Translations under genes and position numbers: made by a program
In this document: positions 8,595 through 17,084 of the stretch, one piece after another
Layout of the letters: each line of letters begins with the position of its first letter
Position numbering within the stretch: position 1 is the stretch's first letter
The notes under the pieces: generated by a model
Seen by the model: only the letters and a program-made list of their open reading frames with translations
What the model was told of the DNA's origin: nothing
Database searches by the model: none
NCBI GenBank assembly: GCA_947494695.1
Contig: CANLWB010000011.1
Location: 1 to 64,000 of the forward strand
Length of the DNA stretch: 64,000 nt
Source: an uncultured Flavobacteriaceae bacterium
GTDB taxonomy: Bacteria > Bacteroidota > Bacteroidia > Flavobacteriales > Flavobacteriaceae
Reading direction: 5' to 3'

Positions 8595-9419
8595 TTATAT
8601 TTTAAACGTAATCACAGGCCGTTTCGCATGATTCACCAAATCTTCACTAATACTGCCATTAAAAAAATGAGAAATGCCCTGTCTTCCATGGGTACTCATA
8701 CCAATAAGATCGGCACTAATAGACTGTGAAAAATTCATAATACCCTTTTCAATACTCAAATCGTTGTAAATATTCATCGTATAATTTGAAAAGTCGAAGG
8801 CCTCAGCAAAGGCTTTCATTCTTTTTTTTGATTTGGCAGATGTTATAAACTTGTTAGGTGTATTTACCATAAGCATATGCATTTTTGCTTTCAGTATTTT
8901 TGCAAAATCAATGGCCTTTTTGTATGTCGATTTATTGTCGTTTTTAAAATCTGAAGCGAATACAAAATCTTTGACTTTAAATTTTTTATGTTCATTTTTA
9001 ATTACCAGAACAGGGGTTTCAGAAGTGCGAACGACTTTTTCAGTATTACTGCCGATAAGCATTTCTTTAAGTCCACTGACACCATTAGACCCCATAACGA
9101 TTAAATCGATATCATGTTTTTTGCAGGAATGAAAAACACTTTTAAAAATCTCATGCAGTTCGACCGTCTCGTGCATTTTTAAGCCTTTGAGGAATTTCTT
9201 TTCCTTCAGTTTCAAAAAGCGGTTATGAGCGAGTTTCATAAAATAGACGGCCTCTGGTAAATTGTTATAAGAGCTCATAGGATCGACTTGTTGTATTGGT
9301 ATTTCCAATATGTGTAGTAAATAGATTTCACAGTCGTATGTTCGTGCTATTTGAGCCGCTACTTTTAATGCATTTTCGGCTTGTAATGAAAAGTCGGTTG
9401 GAACGAGTATTTTTTTCAT
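8595..9419 (-). CDS. universal stress protein with two tandem UspA domains
   Basis: A 274-residue cytoplasmic protein made of two UspA folds, about residues 1-145 and 150-274. The first carries the ATP-binding signature G-x2-G-x9-GS as GSNGVSGLKEMLIGS; the second has the related STHGRQGISHFFNGS. Both N-terminal strands are intact (KILVPTDFS). Tandem UspA proteins respond to stress and starvation and bind adenine nucleotides; the exact role in flavobacteria is not established. The gene stands alone on the minus strand, divergent from rimP with 137 bases between the start codons, so the two promoters share that region. Confidence 0.9.
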   Translation of the reverse strand: MKKILVPTDFSLQAENALKVAAQIARTYDCEIYLLHILEIPIQQVDPMSSYNNLPEAVYFMKLAHNRFLKLKEKKFLKGLKMHETVELHEIFKSVFHSCKKHDIDLIVMGSNGVSGLKEMLIGSNTEKVVRTSETPVLVIKNEHKKFKVKDFVFASDFKNDNKSTYKKAIDFAKILKAKMHMLMVNTPNKFITSAKSKKRMKAFAEAFDFSNYTMNIYNDLSIEKGIMNFSQSISADLIGMSTHGRQGISHFFNGSISEDLVNHAKRPVITFKI

Positions 9420-9484
9420 CTTTGTTGCGGGTATGGTTGTATCTAAATTTATGGAATATTCCTTTAAAAATCAATAAAATGTTA

Positions 9485-9492
9485 TATATTTG
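9485..9492 (+). promoter_or_regulatory. -7 promoter box of rimP-nusA-infB
   Basis: TATATTTG fits the Bacteroidota consensus TAnnTTTG exactly and lies 65 bases before the rimP start. A clear -33 TTG is not seen at the usual distance; the region there is A/T-rich. Transcription would begin near 9499 and include the hairpin at 9521-9541. Confidence 0.65.
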
Positions 9493-9520
9493 CACCGTTG
9501 TAAGACGAAGTTTAAGTAGT

Positions 9521-9546
9521 GAGGGGACAAAAAGTCCCCTCTTTTT
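9521..9546 (+). terminator. terminator-like hairpin in the rimP leader
   Basis: GAGGGGAC (9521-9528) and GTCCCCTC (9534-9541) form a perfect 8-bp GC-rich stem with an AAAAA loop, directly followed by TTTTTA. It is between the promoter box (9485-9492) and the rimP start at 9557. Its position suggests an attenuator of an operon that encodes the termination factor NusA; alternatively it ends a short leader RNA. Confidence 0.6.
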
Positions 9547-9556
9547 ATACTAAGAA

Positions 9557-10018
9557 ATGTTTAAAACCACTGTTACAGATTTGTTGGAGGCCGCTTTGGC
9601 AGAAAGGACTGATTTATTTCTAATAGACTTTTCTATACAGGGAGATAACCAAATTAAAGTCATTTTAGATGGTGATAAAGGTGTTTTGGTAGAAGACTGT
9701 GTATTTATTAGCAGAGCTATAGAACATAATCTGGATAGAGAAGAACATGATTTTTCTCTAGAAGTTGCTTCAGCAGGAGCAGCATCACCTTTGGTTCATA
9801 AAAGACAGTATAAAAAGAATTTAAATAGAGTGTTAAAGGTAAAGACAACTTCAGAGACTTTAGAAGGAACTCTTACCGAGACAACAGATAATGATATTAA
9901 ACTGAAATGGAAGGTTAGAGAGCCTAAACCAATAGGTAAAGGAAAAATAACTGTAAACAAAGAAGCGAATATCGCTTACGAAAATATTGTAGAAGCTAAA
10001 GTTATGATTAAATTTTAA
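9557..10018 (+). CDS. rimP: ribosome maturation factor RimP
   Basis: 153 residues, the normal RimP length. The N-terminal alpha/beta domain includes the VEDCVFISRAIEHNLD helix region, and LEVASAGAASPL matches the conserved 'EVSSPGLDRPL' position of the family. The C-terminal part (about 85-153) is the Sm-like beta-barrel. RimP is needed for 30S subunit maturation. It is the first gene of the conserved rimP-nusA-infB operon, 12 bases before nusA, and downstream of a terminator-like leader hairpin. Start ATG at 9557 gives the full N-terminal domain. Confidence 0.95.
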   Translation: MFKTTVTDLLEAALAERTDLFLIDFSIQGDNQIKVILDGDKGVLVEDCVFISRAIEHNLDREEHDFSLEVASAGAASPLVHKRQYKKNLNRVLKVKTTSETLEGTLTETTDNDIKLKWKVREPKPIGKGKITVNKEANIAYENIVEAKVMIKF

Positions 10019-10030
10019 TTCAAAAGAGTT

Positions 10031-11263
10031 ATGGAAAATGTCGCGTTAATTGAATCTTTTTCTGAATTCAAAGACGATAAGCTAATTGATAGAGTAACGT
10101 TAATGGCAATTTTGGAAGATGTGTTTAGAAGTGCCTTAAAAAAGAAGTACGGCGATGATGATAATTTTGATATTATTGTAAACCCAGATAAGGGTGATTT
10201 GGAAATATGGAGAAATAGAATTGTAGTTGCAGATGGAGAAGTTGAAGAACCTAATCAGGAAATTTCATTGTCTGAGGCTCGCAAAATAGAGCCTGATTTC
10301 GAAGTTGGGGAAGATGTATCTGAGGAAGTAAAGCTTATCGATCTGGGAAGAAGAGCTATTTTAGCATTACGACAAAATCTTATTTCTAAAATTCATGAAC
10401 ATGACAATACCATAATCTATAAACAATTTAAAGATTTAGTTGGCGAAATTTATACAGCAGAGGTACACCACATTCGCCACAGAGCAGTTATTCTATTAGA
10501 CGATGAAGGTAATGAGATTGTATTACCAAAAGATAGGCAAATTCCATCAGACTTCTTTAGAAAAGGAGATAATGTAAGAGGCGTTATTGATGCAGTTGAA
10601 CTTAAAGGAGCAAAACCAACGATTATCATGTCAAGGAGTGCTCCTGTATTTTTGGAAAAGTTATTTGAACAGGAGATTCCCGAGGTTTTTGATGGATTAA
10701 TTACCATTAAAAACGTTGTTAGAATCCCTGGTGAAAAAGCGAAAGTAGCGGTAGATTCTTATGATGATAGAATTGACCCAGTTGGAGCTTGTGTAGGTAT
10801 GAAAGGATCAAGAATTCATGGTATCGTTCGTGAGTTAGGAAACGAAAATATTGATGTAATCAATTATACAAACAATTTACAGTTGTATATTACGAGAGCA
10901 TTAAGCCCTGCCCGAGTATCGTCGATAAAATTAGACGAAGAAAATAAAAGAGCAGAGGTCCTATTAAAACCTGAGGAAGTAAGTAAAGCGATTGGTCGAG
11001 GTGGACATAATATTCGATTGGCTGGTCAATTAACAGGATATGAGATTGATGTGTACAGAGAAGGCGCAGAAGAAGATGTGGAATTAAGTGAATTCTCTGA
11101 TGAAATAGAAGGGTGGATTATTGAAGAGTTTAGTAAAGCTGGATTAGATACTGCTAAGAGTATTTTAGAGCAAGAGGTAGGCGATTTGGTAAAAAGAACC
11201 GATTTAGAAGAAGAAACAATTAATGAAGTTATAAGAATTTTAAAAGAAGAATTCGAAGAATAA
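10031..11263 (+). CDS. nusA: transcription termination/antitermination factor NusA
   Basis: 410 residues: N-terminal RNA polymerase-binding domain (about 1-125), S1 RNA-binding domain (about 130-200), then two KH domains, with the second GxxG motif in IGRGGHNIRLAGQ near 320. The length equals the short NusA typical of Bacteroidota without the E. coli C-terminal acidic repeats; a residual acidic C-terminal helix region (350-410) is present. NusA controls pausing, intrinsic termination and antitermination. It is 27 bases before infB. It could act on the hairpin in its own operon leader. Confidence 0.96.
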   Translation: MENVALIESFSEFKDDKLIDRVTLMAILEDVFRSALKKKYGDDDNFDIIVNPDKGDLEIWRNRIVVADGEVEEPNQEISLSEARKIEPDFEVGEDVSEEVKLIDLGRRAILALRQNLISKIHEHDNTIIYKQFKDLVGEIYTAEVHHIRHRAVILLDDEGNEIVLPKDRQIPSDFFRKGDNVRGVIDAVELKGAKPTIIMSRSAPVFLEKLFEQEIPEVFDGLITIKNVVRIPGEKAKVAVDSYDDRIDPVGACVGMKGSRIHGIVRELGNENIDVINYTNNLQLYITRALSPARVSSIKLDEENKRAEVLLKPEEVSKAIGRGGHNIRLAGQLTGYEIDVYREGAEEDVELSEFSDEIEGWIIEEFSKAGLDTAKSILEQEVGDLVKRTDLEEETINEVIRILKEEFEE

Positions 11264-11290
11264 CTATATTTGGTATTTTAAAGGCGATTT

Positions 11291-14137
11291 ATGGCTGAAA
11301 CAATTAGATTAAATAAAGTATTACGCGAGCTTAATATCTCTTTAGATCGAGCTGTGGAATTTTTGGATTCTAAAGGCATCGAAATAGAAAAGCGACCCAC
11401 TACAAAAATTTCAGAGGAAACATATGGTGTTCTTTCTGATGAATTTCAAACAGATGCTAGCAAAAAGGTAGCCTCTAAAGAAGTTGGTGAAGCTAAGATA
11501 AAAGAGAAAGAAGTGTTGCGTGAGCAGCGAGAGCGTGAGCTTGAAGAAAAGCAAAAGACAGCCAAGCGAGGAGAAATAGTCAAAGCTGCTGCGGCGCTTT
11601 CGGGGCCAAAGCAAGTGGGTAAGATTGATTTAGAGCCTAAGAAGAAGAAAGTCGTGGAGCCTGTTTCTAAACCTGTTGAGGAGGAAAAGCAACCTGTTAA
11701 AGAGCCTGTAAAAGAAGAGGTTAAATTAGAGCCTGTTAAAAAGGAAGAAAAGAAAGAGGTCAAGATCGAACCTGTAAAGGAAGAGGTCGTGGCCAAAGAA
11801 ACTCCAAAAAAGCAGGTGGAAGAGAAAAAGCAGGTGGAAGAGAAAAAGGAGGTAGAAGAGAAAAAGGAAGAAAAAGAAAAGACACCTACGAAACATATTG
11901 TTAATGAAGCAGGAGAACTTATTCCAGATGAGCGAGTAAAGACGCAATATAAAAAGCTTACAGGACCAAAAATTGCCGGAGACAAAATTGACTTGTCTCA
12001 ATTTAACAAGCCAAAGAAAAAGAAAGAAGAGAAAAAGCCTGACGCCAAGAAAGGAGACGACGCAACTGCGAATAAAAAGAAGCGTAGACGGATTAGTAAA
12101 GTTGGTGGTCAAGGAGGAAATGGTCAATCAAGACCAGGAGGAAACGGCCAAAGACATGGCGGAAGGTCTGGTGATAGATTTAAAAAGCCAGGACCAGGAC
12201 AGGGACGTCGTAATATCGTCAAGGAAGAGCCTAGTGAAGAAGATGTGAAAAAACAAGTGCGTGAAACACTTGAAAAACTTCAGGGGAAATCTTCAAAAGG
12301 AAAAGGTGCCAAATACAGAAGAGATAAAAGAGATCAGCATAGAGAACAAACAGAGCTTGATCAGCAAATGGAGGCTGCAGAAAGCAAAATCCTTAAGGTT
12401 ACCGAGTTCGTTACTGCGAGTGAGGTTGCAACCATGATGGACGTATCTGTGACACAGATTATTTCTGCATGTATGTCTTTAGGGATGATGGTAACGATGA
12501 ATCAGCGTTTAGATGCTGAAACCTTATCGATCGTTGCAGAAGAGTTTGGCTATCAGGTTGAATTTGTAACAGCCGATATAGAGGAATCTATAGAAGAAGT
12601 AGAAGATAAAGCAGAAGACTTAAAACCAAGAGCGCCAATTGTTACTGTAATGGGTCACGTAGATCATGGTAAGACATCGCTTCTGGATTATATACGTAAA
12701 GAAAATGTAATTGCCGGTGAGTCTGGAGGAATTACACAGCACATTGGAGCTTACGGAGTGGAGCTTGAAAACGGACAAAAAATTGCGTTTTTAGATACAC
12801 CAGGTCACGAGGCGTTTACAGCAATGCGTGCACGTGGAGCACAAGTAACAGATATCGCTATTGTTGTAGCAGCGGCAGACGATGATATCATGCCACAGAC
12901 AAAAGAGGCCATCTCACATGCTCAGGCTGCAGGAGTACCTATTGTCTTTGCAATAAACAAAATTGATAAACCTGATGCGAATCCAGATAAGATTAAAGAA
13001 GGATTAGCAAATATGAACTTACTTGTTGAAGATTGGGGAGGAAAGATTCAATCCCACGATATTTCAGCTAAAGTGGGTACAGGAATTCAAGAGTTATTGG
13101 AAAAAGTATTGCTCGAGGCCGAATTATTGGAGTTAAAAGCAAATCCAGATAGACCTGCCGTTGGAACGGTTGTAGAAGCGTTCCTAGATAAAGGGCGTGG
13201 CTATGTGTCGACCATTTTGGTGCAGGCAGGAACCTTGAAAGTTGGAGATTACGTCTTAGCCGGTCAGCATAGTGGTAAGATTAAAGCCATGCATGACGAA
13301 CGTGGAAATGATGTTGAAGCAGCTAGCCCATCAACCCCGGTATCTATCCTTGGTTTAGATGGAGCACCACAAGCGGGAGATAAATTTAATGTCTTCCAAG
13401 ATGAGCGTGAAGCAAAACAAATAGCGGCAAAACGTGCCCAGTTACAACGCGAACAGTCTGTTAGAACACAACGTCATATAACACTAGATGAAATTGGACG
13501 TCGTATTGCTTTAGGAGACTTTAAAGAGCTTAATATTATTCTTAAAGGAGATGTGGATGGTTCTGTTGAAGCGTTAACAGATTCGTTCCAGAAACTTACT
13601 ACCGAGGAAATTCAGGTTAACATTCTTCATAAAGGAGTTGGAGCCATTACCGAAAGTGATGTGTTACTAGCTTCAGCATCAGATGCCATTATTGTTGGAT
13701 TTAATGTGCGTCCGGTTGGAAATGCAAGAATGATCGCCGATAAAGAAGAAATCGATATTAGAACATACTCTATTATTTACGATGCCATTAACGACCTTAA
13801 AGATGCGATGGAAGGGATGTTGTCACCAGAGCTTAAAGAGGAAGTTACCGGTACTGCCGAAATTAGAGAAATTTTTAAAGTATCTAAAATTGGAAGTATT
13901 GCTGGATGTATGGTAACTAATGGTAAGATTCTTAGAACATCAAGCGTTCGTATTATTCGAGATGGAGTGGTTGTTTATACTGGCGAATTAGCTTCATTAA
14001 AACGATTTAAAGATGATGCTAAGGAAGTATCAAAAGGTTACGACTGTGGTATGCAAGTTAAGAACTACAACGATATTAAAGAAGGAGATATTATCGAAGC
14101 CTTCCATGAAGTTGAGGTTAAAAAGAAACTTAAATAG
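11291..14137 (+). CDS. infB: translation initiation factor IF-2
   Basis: 948 residues. Residues 1-60 are an IF2_N-type helical domain; about 60-370 is a long low-complexity stretch rich in Lys, Glu, Val and Gly; a second IF2_N domain is near 375-430. The GTPase starts at G455 with GHVDHGKT (455-462), followed by [22 protein letters not shown] and SAK motifs, and domains II-IV to the end. IF-2 delivers initiator tRNA to the 30S subunit. Long open frames opposite the Lys/Glu-rich region on the minus strand are a composition artefact. Last gene of its operon, with a terminator 54 bases after the stop. Confidence 0.97.
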   Translation: MAETIRLNKVLRELNISLDRAVEFLDSKGIEIEKRPTTKISEETYGVLSDEFQTDASKKVASKEVGEAKIKEKEVLREQRERELEEKQKTAKRGEIVKAAAALSGPKQVGKIDLEPKKKKVVEPVSKPVEEEKQPVKEPVKEEVKLEPVKKEEKKEVKIEPVKEEVVAKETPKKQVEEKKQVEEKKEVEEKKEEKEKTPTKHIVNEAGELIPDERVKTQYKKLTGPKIAGDKIDLSQFNKPKKKKEEKKPDAKKGDDATANKKKRRRISKVGGQGGNGQSRPGGNGQRHGGRSGDRFKKPGPGQGRRNIVKEEPSEEDVKKQVRETLEKLQGKSSKGKGAKYRRDKRDQHREQTELDQQMEAAESKILKVTEFVTASEVATMMDVSVTQIISACMSLGMMVTMNQRLDAETLSIVAEEFGYQVEFVTADIEESIEEVEDKAEDLKPRAPIVTVMGHVDHGKTSLLDYIRKENVIAGESGGITQHIGAYGVELENGQKIAFLDTPGHEAFTAMRARGAQVTDIAIVVAAADDDIMPQTKEAISHAQAAGVPIVFAINKIDKPDANPDKIKEGLANMNLLVEDWGGKIQSHDISAKVGTGIQELLEKVLLEAELLELKANPDRPAVGTVVEAFLDKGRGYVSTILVQAGTLKVGDYVLAGQHSGKIKAMHDERGNDVEAASPSTPVSILGLDGAPQAGDKFNVFQDEREAKQIAAKRAQLQREQSVRTQRHITLDEIGRRIALGDFKELNIILKGDVDGSVEALTDSFQKLTTEEIQVNILHKGVGAITESDVLLASASDAIIVGFNVRPVGNARMIADKEEIDIRTYSIIYDAINDLKDAMEGMLSPELKEEVTGTAEIREIFKVSKIGSIAGCMVTNGKILRTSSVRIIRDGVVVYTGELASLKRFKDDAKEVSKGYDCGMQVKNYNDIKEGDIIEAFHEVEVKKKLK

Positions 14138-14190
14138 AAGTACAAATATATTCTAACGAGACATTAGAATACTTTCAAAAAGAAGTGTTA

Positions 14191-14227
14191 AAAAAGAAGC
14201 GACCGATATAGGTCGCTTCTTTTTTTT
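14191..14227 (+). terminator. terminator of rimP-nusA-infB
   Basis: AAAAAGAAGCGACC pairs with GGTCGCTTCTTTTT around a GATATA loop, and the T run is eight or more bases. A textbook intrinsic terminator. Confidence 0.92.
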
Positions 14228-14303
14228 GACAATCCAAGATGATGACTAAGTATATTCTTAATATGTACGGTGTTACGTATTATGATAATAGGGTTTTTTT
14301 CGT

Positions 14304-14311
14304 TAATTTTG
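14304..14311 (+). promoter_or_regulatory. -7 promoter box of the 47-residue membrane peptide gene
   Basis: TAATTTTG matches TAnnTTTG exactly and lies 28 bases before an ATG, just after the infB terminator. It supports independent transcription of the short gene that follows. No clear -33 TTG. Confidence 0.5.
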
Positions 14312-14339
14312 AAAACTAACCAATAAACCACTCGAAATA

Positions 14340-14483
14340 ATGAAACCTATTAAAACTAGCTACCAGAGTAAGGGCGATTTTACAAGTAGATTTTTAGAAC
14401 TATTTAAAACAGGAATGGCCATATTCTTTACAGGTGCAATATTTTATGTTATGTATGTAATATGCTTATGGGCATGGGGCTAA
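14340..14483 (+). CDS. 47-residue single-pass membrane peptide
   Basis: A short frame from ATG 14340 to TAA 14481-14483: a basic N-terminal third (MKPIKTSYQSKGDF), an amphipathic segment, then one hydrophobic helix (about residues 25-46, AIFFTGAIFYVMYVICLWAW) to the stop. It has a matching promoter box 28 bases upstream and lies in a region otherwise free of genes. Small inner-membrane proteins of this form are frequent in flavobacteria and mostly uncharacterised. I do not assign a function. It could be spurious, but the promoter, the composition and the clean hydrophobic C-terminus argue for a real gene. Confidence 0.55.
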   Translation: MKPIKTSYQSKGDFTSRFLELFKTGMAIFFTGAIFYVMYVICLWAWG

Positions 14484-15007
14484 TGCATGAGCTCGGCTAT
14501 CATCATAATTTGTCTTAATTTTTAGTTTAATAGTAGCGTATTTTTCTATGAAGAGTACTCGAAGTAGCGTCAGTTCTGTAAAGGTTTTTTACTTTATACA
14601 GAACCTTTGATCGCAATCTTTGTAATGTCTTATGCGTGTTCATATTGAATGCCATAATTTACAAACACACGTGGTTTTATGCGTTATGAGTCCTGTACTT
14701 GTGAGGCCTCTTTTAGATTATGAGATTCTATTCATCTATGTTTGTGAATATGCTGTAGTTATTTAAGAGGTAAAATGCCTTGGCATAAGAAACAAAATCT
14801 AGTTTAATTCAAACGAATAGGAAGAAAGAGAAGGTGATGAACATTGTATTTTTAAAGGAATGCATGACATAGACAAAAAAACTAACTATCCTGAGCACGT
14901 AATGTAAAAGTTATGGGTAACGAAGAGGACTGCGATTTTAATACCGCACGCCCACCTTAATATTGGAATTACATACATGATGTCATGGCTATTTGCCCTT
15001 CAAGATT
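14484..15007. other. intergenic region without a recognisable gene
   Basis: 524 bases. An 8-bp inverted repeat, GTTCTGTA (14573-14580) with TACAGAAC (14597-14604), is visible but lacks a T tail. No coding frame with a credible start and composition, no tRNA. May contain decayed sequence. Confidence 0.5.
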
Positions 15008-15406
15008 TTAACTGTTCTTCTTTTTAGGTTTAAAAATAAAGGCAGAAGGAAATGTTTTCTTAATTTTTCTTAACGCCCTATCGGCTTCCAAACGGGTTCT
15101 AAAATTACCTACCCAAATTTTAAAATTTGGTGGTTCATATTGAATTGTTGGACGCCATTCAGTAAACGTGTTACTAAACTCGTTTTGAGCACTTTTAGCA
15201 CGAGCGCGACTTCCGGAATAAATTTGTATTTTATATCGCATTGGACTGTTGCTATTTCTGTTCATCTTTTTCTTATGATTTAACAAAACAGCAATATTTT
15301 TGTCCTGATTTACTGAGACATGACCCTCCTGAGCCAAACAAAACGTTGAAGTTAATGTAAGGCAAATAACACCAATGAAGTGAATTTTTAGATTTGGTAA
15401 TTTCAT
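15008..15406 (-). CDS. secreted SPOR-domain protein
   Basis: 132 residues with a signal peptide (about 1-25, ending CLA before QEG) and a C-terminal SPOR domain over about residues 55-127: YKIQIYSGSRARAKSAQNEF, then FKIWVGNFRTRLEADRALRKIKKTFPSAFIF. SPOR domains bind denuded peptidoglycan at division sites. The protein has no membrane anchor besides the signal peptide, so it is probably periplasmic. It sits alone on the minus strand, divergent from the ACIII operon; a TACATTTG box lies just upstream on its strand. Confidence 0.85.
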   Translation of the reverse strand: MKLPNLKIHFIGVICLTLTSTFCLAQEGHVSVNQDKNIAVLLNHKKKMNRNSNSPMRYKIQIYSGSRARAKSAQNEFSNTFTEWRPTIQYEPPNFKIWVGNFRTRLEADRALRKIKKTFPSAFIFKPKKKNS

Positions 15407-15425
15407 ATTTTAAAAGGTATTTCTA

Positions 15426-15433
15426 CAAATGTA
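15426..15433 (-). promoter_or_regulatory. -7 promoter box of the SPOR gene
   Basis: On the minus strand the bases read TACATTTG, an exact TAnnTTTG match, 20 bases before the SPOR start codon. Confidence 0.5.
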
Positions 15434-15530
15434 TGTTATATTAACTAAATTGCGGCTATTTTTATTATTTAGAATACTTCTAAATTAAGAATTAGCGTTC
15501 TGGAACATTTCTAAAATCGACTATAAGTGT

Positions 15531-15538
15531 TACTTTTG
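15531..15538 (+). promoter_or_regulatory. -7 promoter box of the actABCDEF-coxBA operon
   Basis: TACTTTTG matches TAnnTTTG exactly, 82 bases before the actA start. No good -33 TTG is visible, so strength is uncertain. It is the only consensus box in the 214 bases between the divergent SPOR gene and actA. Confidence 0.55.
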
Positions 15539-15620
15539 CCTGAGATTTTATAAAAGTGTTTTTTTTAGTAACTACAAGAAAAAATCATACCAAAATTTAG
15601 AAGTTAATTTAACTAACAAT

Positions 15621-16919
15621 ATGGAAAAGGTGATTCGCCGTAAATTAGGGAAAAACGTTCTTCGTTTAGGCTTAATTTTTTTATTAATGTCTACATTTTC
15701 TCTTTCAGCTCAAGAAGGAGATCCAGCAAAAGGAAAATCATTATTCAATGCCAATTGTGCTGCCTGTCATCAATTAGATAAAAAAATGACTGGTCCTGCT
15801 CTGCGTAAAGTTGAACAGCGACTATCAGATGAGCAAGGTTTGGATAGAGATTGGATCTATGCATGGATTCGTAACAGTTCGGGTATTATTAAATCGGGTG
15901 ATGCTTACGCCAATAAAATTTACAATGAATTTGCTGGCGCCGCAATGACGGCTTTTCCGCAATTATCTGATGAAGATTTAAATAATATACTAGCGTATAC
16001 AGCTCAGGAAAAAGCGGCTCCAGCCGTTCCTGCTGCAACGGCAACTGGTGGTACGGCAGCTGCTTCCGGCGGTAGTATTTCAAACGAAATTATTTTAGGG
16101 GCTCTTGCGATCCTGTTTGTGTTATTAGCTGCTGGTTTGTACGTGGTGAACAAAACATTACGACGCTTTGCAGAAGCGCAGAATATTGAGTTGCCAGAAA
16201 CGACTAAAAGACCTCCACTTTGGAAAGCATTTGTTAAGAATCAATTCTTAATGCTTGTAACAGCCATATTCTTTTTATTGGCGAGTGCTTATTTTCTTTT
16301 TGGGTACTTCATGCAAATCGGTGTGGATCAAGGATACGAGCCTGTACAGCCAATTCACTATTCACATAGAATACACGCTGGAGATAACGGCATAGATTGT
16401 AAGTACTGTCACTCGTCCGCCAGAGTTAGTAAAACGTCAGGGATTCCTTCATTAAACGTTTGTATGAACTGTCATAAATCCATTTATGAAGTAGCTCCTG
16501 AAACATTAGCTGAAGGAAAGGCGATTGGTGTAGATTACAATGAAGAGATTAAAAAATTATATGCTGCGGCTGGATGGGATGATGCAGAGCAAAAATATAC
16601 CGGAAATTCGCAACCTGTAAAATGGATTAGAATTCACAATCTGCCAGATTTTGTTTATTTCAATCACTCACAGCACGTGTCTGTGGCAGGTGTTGAGTGT
16701 CAAACGTGTCACGGTCCGGTTGAAGAAATGGAGGTTATGTATCAGCATGCACCACTTACTATGGGATGGTGTATTGAATGTCACAGAACTACAAATGTGA
16801 GCGTAAAAGACAATGCCTATTACACCAAAATTCATGAAGAGTTATCTAAGAAGTATGGTGTAGATAAGTTGACAGCTGCTCAAATGGGTGGTCTGGAATG
16901 TGGTAAATGTCATTACTAA
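15621..16919 (+). CDS. actA: alternative complex III subunit ActA, hexaheme cytochrome c
   Basis: 432 residues. Signal peptide to about 30, then a class I monoheme cytochrome c domain with CAACH at 46-50; a hydrophobic helix near 155-176; a second near 211-232; then five CxxCH motifs: CKYCH (260), CMNCH (281), CQTCH (360), CIECH (384), CGKCH (427). The five C-terminal hemes are the ActA core; the N-terminal monoheme domain is fused on, as in other Bacteroidota ACIII. ActA passes electrons from the complex towards cytochrome c or the oxidase on the periplasmic side. First gene of a same-strand run of eight genes ending with coxA. Confidence 0.93.
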   Translation: MEKVIRRKLGKNVLRLGLIFLLMSTFSLSAQEGDPAKGKSLFNANCAACHQLDKKMTGPALRKVEQRLSDEQGLDRDWIYAWIRNSSGIIKSGDAYANKIYNEFAGAAMTAFPQLSDEDLNNILAYTAQEKAAPAVPAATATGGTAAASGGSISNEIILGALAILFVLLAAGLYVVNKTLRRFAEAQNIELPETTKRPPLWKAFVKNQFLMLVTAIFFLLASAYFLFGYFMQIGVDQGYEPVQPIHYSHRIHAGDNGIDCKYCHSSARVSKTSGIPSLNVCMNCHKSIYEVAPETLAEGKAIGVDYNEEIKKLYAAAGWDDAEQKYTGNSQPVKWIRIHNLPDFVYFNHSQHVSVAGVECQTCHGPVEEMEVMYQHAPLTMGWCIECHRTTNVSVKDNAYYTKIHEELSKKYGVDKLTAAQMGGLECGKCHY

Positions 16920-16933
16920 TCGGGTGAAAATTT

Positions 16934-16957
16934 AATTATATGTTTGAACATATAATT
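16934..16957 (+). other. perfect hairpin between actA and actB
   Basis: AATTATATGT (16934-16943) and ACATATAATT (16948-16957) form a 10-bp stem with loop TTGA, 14 bases past actA. There is no T tract, so it is unlikely to be a strong terminator; it could mark RNA processing or partial attenuation within the operon. The rest of the 165-base gap is AT-rich, repetitive-looking spacer. Confidence 0.5.
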
Positions 16958-17084
16958 GGAATAATAAAATGAATATTAAATAGATTAATTTTTTAGAATT
17001 ACGATTAACGAATGAAGATTAGCTAAATTGAAGATCTGTAAATTAAAATCGTAGTTCAAAGATCAAAAATCGAATATATACACT

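Noticed and set aside
11411-12127. Long open frames on the minus strand opposite the 5' third of infB
   Set aside because: They mirror the Lys/Glu-rich low-complexity coding of IF-2 and translate to Ser/Phe/Leu-rich nonsense; infB is certain.
14573-14604. Hairpin GTTCTGTA/TACAGAAC as a terminator
   Set aside because: Only 8 bp, no T tract and no gene just upstream.
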